In this document: positions 36,836 to 47,700 of the stretch, one piece after another
Position numbering within the stretch: position 1 is the first letter of the stretch
Layout of the letters: each line of letters begins with the position of its first letter
Origin: Membranipora membranacea
Taxonomy: Eukaryota > Bryozoa > Gymnolaemata > Cheilostomatida > Membraniporidae
Assembly: GCA_914767715.1 (NCBI GenBank)
Contig: OU612070.1
Location: 1,443,501-1,507,500, forward strand
Reading direction: 5' to 3'
DNA: 64,000 nucleotides
The notes under the pieces: generated by a model
Told to the model about the DNA's origin: nothing
Database searches by the model: none
Seen by the model: only the letters and a program-made list of their open reading frames with translations
Translations under genes and position numbers: made by a program

Positions 36836-37285
36836 CCGCAGGAGTTAAAACATTTGCGGTACCTTATAAATGAGTATCTCCAATGCAATCTCTTGCTATC
36901 TTTCTACCTCAGTCTGATACTATATTGCTGTGTAAAGTGAGCTGAACCTGTTGTTGTGGTAAAAATGCCTGGTTGGTTGACTGGCCTGTTTGTAAATGAT
37001 ACCATAGTGTCGCTCACACTCGGTATTTAAGTGATCGGTAACCAACCAGCTCACAAGAGGCGGAGTTATTTACTGAACCTAACGAGGGTCTTCTTGTGTT
37101 CGTATTTTGTTTAATTTTGATTTTATATCAAAATTTAATCCTGACGATGTATTAAAAGATTAAATGGTAGTGATAGAGCGGCATATATTGTCAAGGCTTC
37201 GCCATTATGGGATTTTGTATGGTGACGTCTATTTCTCCTGACAAGTGGTTTTGCATGTTATACCAAAGTGTAATCCTCAAATTGA

Positions 37286-40200
37286 TTTATATCGTAGTAT
37301 TCATGCTAGACACTATAGAAATCATGCAGAAGGCTAGCCTCTCTCCATAAACATTATTTAGGTTATGATTTCATTGTTTCACACCATTGTGTTTCACAAC
37401 TATGGACAGCATGTTACGAACTTGTATAAATTAAATCGTTTCCACTGACAAAATGATACACAATACCTTGTGAATAATACAAATAACATAAAAGCTGTTA
37501 CTTACACACCAAAACAACACTGCAGAACAGAGTAGATCTAATAATTGAAGATATTCTTTGATGGTTAGTCAGAAATGTAAGTAAATAGAACAATTGGGTC
37601 AGGATACATGTGAATGGGACCCGATGTGTTCCTGCGCCGCTTGGTGTGGGGGATACGATTGTATGACCTCTGCAAGATCCCCAGTTAGAACACTTGAATG
37701 GTCTCCACTCATTGCTTCTGTGCCGCTATAGCTGGTAGACTGATTGCATTCTTGCCCTCTAATAACTAGAACTGACACCTCAGGACCCAACTCTAATAAT
37801 GGTGCCGCGGAAGGTAGGGATAGGAAAAGTATGAGGGGATTTGTTTGCAACAGCAATATGTTCTGTGAAAAACTGACGCGTGTCAATAATGGGTGATTAT
37901 TGGAAAAATTGCCTCTTCCATATCGTTGGCATATTGGTACCGTATCAAAGGTCTTATCGAAAACTTTCATCTTTGGCAATGTTTGACTGCAGAAAAGATG
38001 CAAAGCTGTTCGGCTCAGGAGGTCAGATCAGAGTTTAGTTCATTTGTCAGAGTGACGCTAGATCAAGTTTGATCCATTTGCTTTCATTTGTACATCAGTT
38101 ACTCTCCCTCCACTAGAGGGTGTAGTTCTTGTAACAATTGCCTCATTCATTTCATTGGTCTTGGGATATATTATTCATTATGCCAATAAGAGCAGGCAAC
38201 TTAAATGTAAGAGTTTAAAAACCATGTACAACTGTGATATGGCATATTTACTAGGCGTGGTTTAAATTCAATAAATACAATTACATAGCGGTTGCTGCAT
38301 GAACTCAGAGATTTGATTTAGTCCTCTATTTGCTGCTGAGGCTTTTTTTATTGTAAAGCTGTAACTGTCTGTGTGTATGACATGTTGTGCTAGCCTACCT
38401 ATCCAGAAGAATCATGAAACCTCTCTTTTCTTCATGTGTATCTCTTAATTAGTTAGACGGGCAATCAAATTTTATTCTTTTAAGCCATGTTCTTCCGTTT
38501 TTATAGAAAGGCCGTTTCCTAATCCCATAACGACCCCCAACCTATCCCTCTTAGCTAACAGATAATTATTGTTCTGATATGTGTTGGTTTATTGTTGCTA
38601 GTTGATTCCCCAGCTAATGTTTCATGTAAAAATCAGCATCAAAGCTGTTTGTGTAAATGCACAAAAGTTTGTTCTCACACATCGTCATCCACTCGTCATC
38701 CTAGTGCAATACACTTTGCAGAAACTTCCTTTATAGACACAACCAAAGGTGACCACTCAGTATCATTAAAATCCTAGATATCTTTGTAATTAATAGACTA
38801 TGGTCAGAGCTGTTGCTCCTTGGTCAGAGCAGCCCGTTGAATTTCAGCCTAGGCAATTTATAAGGTGTATTGACTGTCGAGAGCAAGCATTACCTTAAAA
38901 TTTGAAATTTTGCAGTTCTTGGCTCAAAAGTTCAAATTCAAGTTCAAATGAAAATCACAAGTGGCCTATTGGCTGTAGAATATTTGTTTTGGGTGTGGCT
39001 CCTACGAGTTCAGAATTAAACAGAAGGTATTTCTACCTTTTGGTTATTAGCCTTCGAACCATAGAAAAGGATTTGAATAATTTATATTTCTTTTGAGGCA
39101 GGTTTTAAACATTTTGCCCAGGCACTTAGGCTTAAATGATTTACTCAGGTATGACTGCCCTTTTACATATTAACCTTTGAACCATTGAAATTTCTATTAG
39201 AGCAAATTTAAACCATAGATATTTAGATATATTATAATCATTGTGCTTCAAAACAAACCAATCATATTACAGTAAAATAGGTGAGACCAGCTGCATCTAG
39301 CAATTTTCAGGAGTGACTGTTCAATCAAAGTGCTTCAAAACAAACCAAGCATGATAGAATCACTGAGGCCAGACCAGCTGCATCTAGCGATTTTCAAAAT
39401 AATGGCTACAAAAAGCCAAAATTCTTGTGCTGGCTGTTGGAAGTTTTCTATGTCATAGGATCAACTGCTGTTATTCACACTACTCCCAAAGAGAAGATCA
39501 GGTATGAATCTAGTTCAGTTGGCAAAATTTGAAGCTGGATGGGCAAAACTGTAGGTGTTTATTGTGTGCAGAAATAGGGCTCAGCTGCCACATAATTTGT
39601 CTGAAGTCCCCTATTAGATGTCTATTAGAGTCGGGGATAAGATGTCTCTGTCTATTCGCACCCGCACATGTTATCATAAAACAACTCCAAACACTAATCG
39701 TGTTAAGAGTTGGGGATTATGCAACATTATATCTGATCGACCCTAACATTGGAGTCGTCAATGCTTGTTTAAGAAGTAGACAATACCTAGTGTGTCTGAC
39801 TCTGATCTTGGCAGCGTGATTTAACTTCTTCCCAGGGTGTTATATCAACTATGTATCTTCTTCACAATCAGTTTTTTATGTTTGAAGATAAGTTTTTTAA
39901 TATAAGGCTTTACATTTGAGAAAGATTCCATCATATGGAAACTGGCATTGGGTATTATTTATGATAAAAATCATCATTACCTATTTTTCCCGGCCTAAGT
40001 ATGCAGTGCCGCGTCGAATGGAATATTGTAAGTGGCGCTATACCCATAATGCAAAAAAAGTTCAAGAATTGATCAACGTTAAAGGCAATCCTCTGATTTT
40101 GATCACAAAAAAAATCTCATAAGTAACAATGTCAGGCATATTATTGTAAAAAGTACTTGGTGAGCGTACAACTTAATGAATTCTCCGCACTCCATACAAT

Positions 40201-40495
40201 AATGCGCTACTGAGCAAACAGATTGGTTACATTGTGTTTGGCCTCTTCATTTTTCTGCTCACACACATCAAGATAGTCTTACTGAAAGCGTCGCTCATCT
40301 ATACGGGTTACAGAGGTTAAAACTTATTTTGAGGTGCAGCCTTCGTTGAGGTAATAGCACTTCGATTTTGAACGCCTACCAACAGTTTATAGTCATTCTG
40401 CAAGCTAATACTTGATGGCCTAATTGCCTAATGATGTGCAAGCAGCAGACGCTCAAAAGTTCAAAATGCTGGTCCAATGTTTCATTTATACATAC
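37286..40495. other. Long gene-poor stretch
   Basis: A 134-codon minus ORF at 37599-38003 (contains GDLAEVIQSYPPHQAAQEH) has protein-like composition but no partner exon or family. A roughly 80-bp tandem duplication lies at 39240-39400 (shared CTTCAAAACAAACCAA and GACCAGCTGCATCTAGC). Nothing else recognised. Confidence 0.4.
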
Positions 40496-40501
40496 TTTAT
40501 T
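40496..40501 (-). terminator. Poly(A) signal of the cationic peptide gene
   Basis: AATAAA on the minus strand about 65 bp after the stop codon at 40567, the right spacing for a compact peptide gene. Confidence 0.65.
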
Positions 40502-40566
40502 CAAATTAGAGTACATACATTTCAAAACATGAAATTTCACAATTTAAGCTGCCTGCGAGGAGACAA

Positions 40567-41192
40567 CTACTTCCTGCCGACACGGGCTGCGATAGCGGCA
40601 GCAGCAGCAGCACCTGTAGCCTTATCCTGGAGCTTGTTTTTGATGTCATTACCAACTCTTCTGGCTACTCTACCGACAGCTCTTCTAATCTTTCTACTTC
40701 TCCATGCATCAACTGAGAATAAAGAACGTCTTAAATGAATTCAGCACAAATCGATCTTAACTTTACTGCTCAAAGCTTTAACTTTTGAATCTATGATATT
40801 TTAAAAGAAAATTCCCAAGATTATCATGTCAAAGGATCAATGTTGCAGGTTCGGAGGTTTCTTTGTATGATGATAGATAAATCTTGTGAGCAGAGATTGG
40901 GGATTTTAAATAATTCCTGGCTATGTCTGTGACACTACCAGGCAAGGCGAAAAAAGCACCTTGCGCAGAAATTTTTGATATATGTAAAAAGGAAAGTGTA
41001 GCTTTATTGGCTAAATGATCATGATATAACAGACATTCATGAAACAAAGCATTTAAATTGTTTCTCTAGTTTTAATATGCAAGGCTATAACTTATAATGT
41101 AATCAGCAAGCATGAAAATATGTGTTTAACTCACCGTCGACGGTTAAAGCTGCGATCACAATAACAACCAGGAATATGTGCAGGAACCTCAT
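40567..41192 (-). CDS. Secreted cationic amphipathic peptide, cecropin-like antimicrobial peptide precursor
   Basis: Two exons, minus strand: 41192-41135 (58 bp, donor ACG|GTGAGTTAA) and 40712-40567 (acceptor TTTATTCTCAG), joined in phase 1; 67 residues. Exon 1 is almost entirely a signal peptide (MRFLHIFLVVIVIAALTVD). The likely mature part starts near the Trp of VDA-WRSRKIRRAVGRVARR. About 25 residues of basic, helix-forming sequence without Cys are followed by a Gly hinge and an Ala-rich hydrophobic segment (ATGAAAAAAIAARVGRK). The protein ends Gly-Arg-Lys, a classic amidation and dibasic trimming signal. By count the mature region has 9 Arg and 5 Lys against 2 Asp. The layout (Trp near the start, basic helix, hinge, hydrophobic helix, amidated end) is that of cecropins and resembles styelin-type peptides; sequence identity to them is not claimed. 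It probably permeabilises microbial membranes after secretion. A neuropeptide or histone-like function is less likely. Confidence 0.75.
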
Positions 41193-41279
41193 CTTGGTAT
41201 TCTATGACTGCTGCTGTAATTGGAAAACAAACAGTGTCATATAAAAAAAGAAATGTTTATACCCTGCATTGCTTCGAGA

Positions 41280-42780
41280 ACCATGTATGTATGTATGTAT
41301 GTATGTTTATATTTGGTCTCAATCTCTGAGAAATAAAACTGTCTCTGTAGGGTGCTCTGTAAAAAATTATTAAAACTGTTGATTCTGTAAAAATAAATAA
41401 AATGATAAGACCATAAAAAATACTATTACTTTTTGAAGACACTATTTAGGTTTTTGATACATTCTGCTCTAAAACATTTGGCACGGATTTGCACACGGAA
41501 CTTGACTGATTGATATCTGCCTGACGGCAGCTGGTTAAGACGTAGTAGTGGTTCATCTTCGGTGGCAATCATACGGAGGCTCTTTACTTTCAGTATATTA
41601 GAGTAAAGGTCGTCTACGGGTGTGAACGTAAGTTCGCCTGATAGGTAACCTGCAGTTCTTATCACAGATTGTAACTTTTTCTTAGAGTCTGCGCTCAGAT
41701 GACTATATAGCACAACCAGGTGGTAGGTGATTACTGACTCTATGAAGGACATGTAGCAGGTCGTTATTAGTTTCTCAGTGACACCGAGATGGTATAGCTT
41801 TGTGATTTTATGTAGCCTTTGGCGAGCTTTCGCTGTAGTTTTCAAGGTGTTCAGAGTAAAATCCAGTTTGTTGGTAATAATGGTGCGTAAGTATGTAAAT
41901 TGTTCTACCTGATCAATTGAAGTATCGTTTACAAGCAGTTGTGGGTAGCTTTGGGTTATCCCTTGCATTGCACATGGCCATTTCTTTTGTTTTCTTTGCA
42001 TTGAGTATTAGGTTATTATCCGGCGCACCATGAGTTGATGGTATTAGTCATTGTTTGAAGTTCAGATGGCTGGTTTTCTGTCAACAATTCAATGATCACA
42101 GTGTCAGCGGCATATTTTACTAGTTTGATGTTGCTTGTTGAGGCATATCGACAACATAAAAGGAGAATAGCAGTGGGCTGATGACGCATCCCTGAGGGCT
42201 TCCAGTTGAAGTGCTCAATGATTTTGATGTGTTGAGTGATGTAATAACTCGCTGTGTTCTATTTGTAAGGAAGTTATATAGCCAGTTGATGATGTTAGGA
42301 TTGATGTTGTAGCTATCTAGTTTGCTGATTATTGTGGCAGGATTGATGGTGTTAAAAGCACTAGAAAAGTCTATAAAAAGAGCTGGGACCCGATTTTTAG
42401 CATGGCTCTCAAGATGTTCAGTTACCGAGTCAATCAGAGTGATTAGAGCATCTTCAGTAGACCTACCAGACTTATACGCAAACTGGGTGGGGTCGTCTAG
42501 TAATGGTGAGAGTCGTTTCATAACCAGACGCTCGAGACATTTGCCCACGATGGAGGTGAGGGCTATCGGCCTAAAATCTTTAGGATCTGATGCCCATGCA
42601 CACTTAGGAATAGGTTTGATATCTGCTGTTTTCCAAACTCTAGGCATAACACCTTCCTGAAGTGATCGATTAAAAAGCAGTGTCAGGGGTTGTGCTAGGG
42701 TGGATGCAGCACATTTGAGCATTTTTGCGGTGATGTTGTCTGGACCCGTGCTCTTACACGTTTGAGTTATATGAGAGTTA
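41280..42780 (-). pseudogene. 5'-truncated, frameshifted LINE (CR1/Rex-type reverse transcriptase)
   Basis: Minus strand: RT motifs appear as FRPIALTSIVGKCLERLV, motif A ALFIDFSSAFNTINP and motif B TGSPQGCVISPLLFSFYVVD. The frame then breaks (42120), and motif C in the next frame reads VKYAADTVI, so one catalytic Asp is replaced by Ala. The thumb and C-terminal region (41426-42001) is in a third block, ending NLNSVFKK. The 3' end has an ATAC microsatellite tail (41281-41311), and the 5' end stops near 42780. It is inactive. Confidence 0.85.
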
Positions 42781-44795
42781 TATGCTTTTTCCTAATCTTG
42801 GCCAATATTCGATCCAATAATCAAGCATGGCATTGACTTTGACTTTTGACAGAGTAGCCAAGATAGCAAATCAAAGGATTTCACAATTTCATATTCAACT
42901 TTCTATCAAATGTAGGTATGAGTGAGTAGTTACCCTTTTACCTTTTGGTGATTCTGGTACAATATTTTACTAAGCAAATGAGTTACTTATGTGCAGACTG
43001 CAGGTTATATATGATGATATGAATCTATAGCTGTACATTAGTCGGGTGAACAAACATATGGTCAAACATAGCCTCGGCTTCCCTCAACCCAAATTTAATT
43101 CCTAGTAGACGACATCCTTGCCTCTCAGGCATTATCCTCAAAGATAATATCTCTCAAGATATCCTTCAGCAAAGGTTGGCTATAATCTCCCCTCTTACTG
43201 AACCAAACGTGCACCAAACGTGCACTACAGGTGTACGTTTTTATTCAATTTTGCTTAGAACAAAGTGCCTATCTAGCACGCCTGGACAGGCTGTACCGCA
43301 CACAACATTAAATCTTGGGCCCTGATGTGTGAAAACTTGATTCCTCCTGTAGGGATATTTTCCTAAATGTTGGCTTGCCAAGTTACAGTGTTTACCATGA
43401 TAACATGATTAATTGCTGTGTTTGCATGGACCTATGTTTTCATATGGTGCCGGTGCCAGCCACAAGGGCTAACAGTCATGTTGTGTTGACACCCGGTGTT
43501 TGCTATGTTTTATAGTATAACATACGTTTTACATCTTGCCATAACCTAAGGTCAACCACCTCAATCAGAAGATGCTAGATGCCATCACAGAGTAAAGTTA
43601 TATCCATACTCTGCCATCTAGCGCAAGAAAAGCGAGGAAGAGTCAATTAAGACAACAACCATATGACTATTGAATCTAATCAAAAAATTGTTGAGCGCTA
43701 ACAAGTTAAGAAAATTATGCTAACAAAACTCAACAAGGCAGAACTATCTGAAGTGAAGGCGGAATGCGATGTCAATCCATTCGAGTTTGAGAGCTGATGA
43801 GTAAAATACTGTGCACTATAGCAACTTTGAATCTTAAGTATTCAGTAAGTACCAATCCAGCCACCGATAGAATATGCAATGAGATGTCAGCATGTGTTAC
43901 ACTAGTCAATGGCAAAGACTTGTTCTTGAGGTTCAATTTTCAATATTATCAGCAGATAAGTGATTTATTATGCATCAACTCCTCTAACAAAGTGTAAATG
44001 CTTTAGAAGGAGTTTCCCTCTCACTGACATTGATAGGACAACTTTCTGAGAGAACATCAGTTACTTGAATGCTTCTGGAGCTTTTCAGGAGTTATGCTAT
44101 GATATATATGTTACAGCCATCACCTGTCATGTATCAGGTCATGACCGTTCTGGCTGTCACTGGAAATGCCATATAATAAAAGTCATTTCTTATTCACTTC
44201 CAGTGGCAGAAATAATGACATTTTAATAGACATTTATTACAATAACAATGACCAAATAATGGGCTGTGCCCTGGTGTATGTGATTATGCTTTGCTGTCTT
44301 GGCGAGTGTGAGCCAATTAATTCTCGCTTTGCTATTACCTAGTTTTTGCAATTCATTGATATCATATGATGTCCTGTTTTTACATCATTTTGGTAGTACT
44401 ATATAAGAGATAGTTTTTACTCCGTTTTAAGAGAGCAATAAGGATGCTTGTGTGCAATTAAAAGTCTCGTCAATTCCCCTAGTAACCGCTCAGTGTGCGG
44501 CATAGCGGTTTAGTGTCGTCACATATAGATAAACAAACAAATACCAACATGCATATAATGTGTATACATAAATATTTGCCAAGGAAAGTGGTTGATTTAG
44601 TGTATAATGAAAGAATTACATAAGACCACACTGAAAATGTATTGTGCTAAAGAATGATGAATGTCATTTCAGATAACAGAAACAACTGTTTCCCTGAAAA
44701 GCTTAAATGTCTTAATTCTTGTTATCCTCACTACACCAGACCTAGAGATTGCCATGTCCTTCCAACTTTTGACCATGTTTACCTCGAGAACATAA
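42781..44795. other. Intergenic stretch 3' of sulfatase copy B, nothing recognised
   Basis: AT-rich, short ORFs only, no splice-supported exon or known repeat noticed. It should contain the sulfatase copy-B poly(A) site. Confidence 0.4.
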
Positions 44796-47700
44796 CTACA
44801 CTAAGTTGATTGGATTGCCCTCCATATCCAGCCATGGCCACCAGACTCCTCCACGGAGGCTTGGATTAGACACTTCCCATTGTTCTGGTACATTATTGGG
44901 TGGTACAGATCTCTCAAGGAACTCAGCCAATCTGGACAGCATAACATCCACTATACCAGGTAATGTCTGTATGAAAACAAGATTCAGAAATATATAGTTA
45001 TCTCCTTCCATAGTAATTGGATGACATTTGAAGGGGTTAGAGAAGGGAAAGGGAGATTTGAGAAGATTAACAGTGCAAACAGATAAATCCCTTTTGAAAC
45101 AAGAATCTATAACTTAATGGCGAACAAAATCAAATCCTTTTCTAATCGTGTGTCATATAGTCAAACTGACCTGAGATAGATCTGTTGTCTCGTAGGGATC
45201 CGCTGTGATATTAAACAGGAATATGTTCTGGACATCTTTAGGGTCCATTTTGTTGAGGATCTCTTCTTCTAAATCGTTAGCTGCCTTGCCTTCTATCTGC
45301 ATAGCTGCAATAGTATATTGGTTGTATAAAAATGAAAAGTTGCCATTTGGTTTGTTAATGATGGTACATAACCTCCTCATTTAACCTCATAAGACATCCT
45401 CATCTTCATTCCTCCGGGATATAGTGTCAAATTGGTTTCCATCTGGAGAACATCTACCGTACATTAAAAATCGACAACTTGGAGAGACTAGGCTTTTCAA
45501 AATGTACCGCCTGAATAATATTACTCTATCAAGATATTTACCTTCATTGCTGACAGGTGGATAACGACCACCTCTTCGTGGATTACCAGTTAGCAGCTTC
45601 ATGTGGCCCATCCTTAGACCAGCCTGAAGCCGATTATCAAATGGTGATCCCTCCTTCAAAACTCCATACTCAGTTGAGAGCGGGTCTATATTGTAAACCA
45701 TTTCCTAGAAGCAAACCTCAACTATGCAAAAATAGTCTTGGGATTGTTTACACACAAATCTGAAATAATTTCTTGAAATCTTTCGTATGAATTGGGATTG
45801 AAAAAAATTCTTATGATCGCATTGACGAATCCGAATACTCTAATTTTTCACAAAATGCTATCTGATTTGCTGTCTGATTTATTTGTTAATTCAAGTCAAT
45901 ATCTATGTAAACAGCATTAGTTAAAAAGGTGGAATGGAAAAGCTTCGCATCGATTTGGGCCTGGAGCAAGAGGGAGAAGGGTTACAATGACTAATGGGGA
46001 ATCAAATGAAACAATTATGAGGAGACGTTTGAGCCTAAGAATATCCAGAAGCTGAATCACAGGACTGGTTCGTATAAACAAGAAGTAACAGCTTCTCCTT
46101 GGTAAACTTTTTTTTATTCCAGTCTCTTGGTTTCATTTCACCGTTACGGATAGATTGGCTGAGGGTCTATGGATAGGCTGGCTGCGGGGGATTACACCCA
46201 TGAATCATAACGAAAAATAGAAGTTTGCACAAGTGTGTGGCCTTACCTTTAGACAAAGAGATGTATTAATTTTATCTGGTGGCTTTTGCTGGTCAAGCAG
46301 GCAGAAAATTAGTCTATGAAGTTTAACTGACAGGATAGGGATAGATAAATTGCATATTTTAGATTAATCTCATCAATTTAGTGTTCTTACATGTCTGGGG
46401 CTATGTCTAAGTTCTTACATGTCTGGGGCTATGTCTCAGTCTCCCCTGCAGAGCTGACCATTGATTGACACTATCCAGTCCTCCAGGTATGCTGATTCCT
46501 GCAGCATGGAGGAGTGTCGGATACCAGTCAGAGATGTGCATCAGCCCATTGTACACAGTCTTATGCCTGGGTGCTTTTGGGCCACTCATAAAACCTGCAA
46601 CTGTAGTACCTGAAAATTGTAATTATAGATATATAAGGTAAAATATAGCTATCAACTGAATTCTATAGTCATGGGTAATTTACATGCCATTATGAGTGTG
46701 AGTAATATAACAACATGTAAATATAATAATATAGTAGAAAACACATCTCTACCCATTTATGTGTTGATTTTACATGTTTTATCAATGTGTGTTTTGTTCT
46801 CACTTACCTCCTTCCCACAAACTGCCCTTTGTACCACGTAGCGGGTAGTTTGTTCCGACACCTCCCCGTGCCTGGGAAGGAGCCCCGTTGTCACTTGAGT
46901 AGATAAAAATTGTGTTCTCCCACAGTCCTCTACACTTCAGAGCATTAGTTATGTTGCCTACAGCTTCATCCAGCATGGTGATCTGTCCTGTGAAGTTATT
47001 AAGATGAAGGCTGACATTACGTAACTTTTAACAGAACAAGATCTGCTAACCTCCGACTTATACATGTATCAGTTTGTCGACTGCATATTTCTGATTTGTG
47101 GTCTTCTTGTCTTGCATAAAGTAGGCTACACAAAGAATACGCACTGTGTTCACAATCGACAAAAAGGATGATAATATTGGCATCGGCAACAATTCAGGGT
47201 TCAGGATATGTCTGGCGGTTAAGGGTTAGGATTCGGCAAGGTTTAATTCCTGCCGCCAGACATCATTTTGGATAAGGCACTGGTGAGCCGTTCATCATAT
47301 AGCCAGGTATGGTCAGATTAACTGTGTGCTCGCACACAGTATGTATATCCCCCTCTTCCTCATTGAAAAAAGAGTAGTCAGTTATGGCGGGCAAGGGTAT
47401 ATAGGCTTGGGCCTTAGGGGGTCCGCCAAATAGAGCAGTCAAAAATGACACTGTACATAAGATGAAAATTATGCTGAAGAAGACAACAATGCATTGAACA
47501 AGATATATCTTTGGTGACAATATAGTATCTCAGAGCGGGTAAAATGTCAAAAGAGTTTTTTACTTACCATAAAGGTCAATATCAGCTGAGTTTTGTTTAG
47601 CTAGTTTGGGGTGACATGATGTTAGCAATCACTGATTTTTATTAGCCAATTTTGGAGCAAAAAAACAAAAAGGGTGCATAACGTGAGCTAGGATTTCAAT

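Larger units (their letters stand above)
34985..37285. mobile_element. Inverted-repeat element enclosing an exon-like ORF and a LINE piece
   Basis: Arms of about 400 bp (34985-35385 and 36885-37285) are inverted copies at roughly 85 to 90 percent by eye. Shared blocks include TAGTGTCGCTCACACT, AGTTATTTACTGAACCTAACG, TTCGTATTTTGTTTAATTT, CCTGACAAGTGGTT and ATTAAATGGTAGTGA. The left arm contains a second diverged copy of part of itself (about 34914-35060 versus 35060-35180). Between the arms lie a GA microsatellite, a promoter-like stretch, the ORF at 36111 and an RTE-like LINE fragment. The arrangement recalls Pack-type transposons that carry host gene pieces (inference). Confidence 0.65.

Noticed and set aside
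37599-38003. 134-codon minus ORF with protein-like C-terminal composition
   Set aside because: No recognised domain, no conserved neighbour exon, and the N-terminal part looks random; not enough for a gene call.
38592-38777. Cys-containing 61-codon frame (CLCKCTKVCSH)
   Set aside because: No ATG at the start and no convincing splice partner, so a Cys-rich peptide gene cannot be supported.
40424-40738. 104-codon plus-strand ORF with Ala-rich and hydrophobic runs
   Set aside because: It is the reverse-strand shadow of exon 2 of the cationic peptide gene, whose leader, splice sites and poly(A) signal all lie on the minus strand.
41281-41311. ATGT microsatellite as an independent repeat
   Set aside because: Best explained as the 3' tail of the adjacent LINE.
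42322-42660. 112-codon plus ORF
   Set aside because: Antisense of LINE reverse transcriptase.
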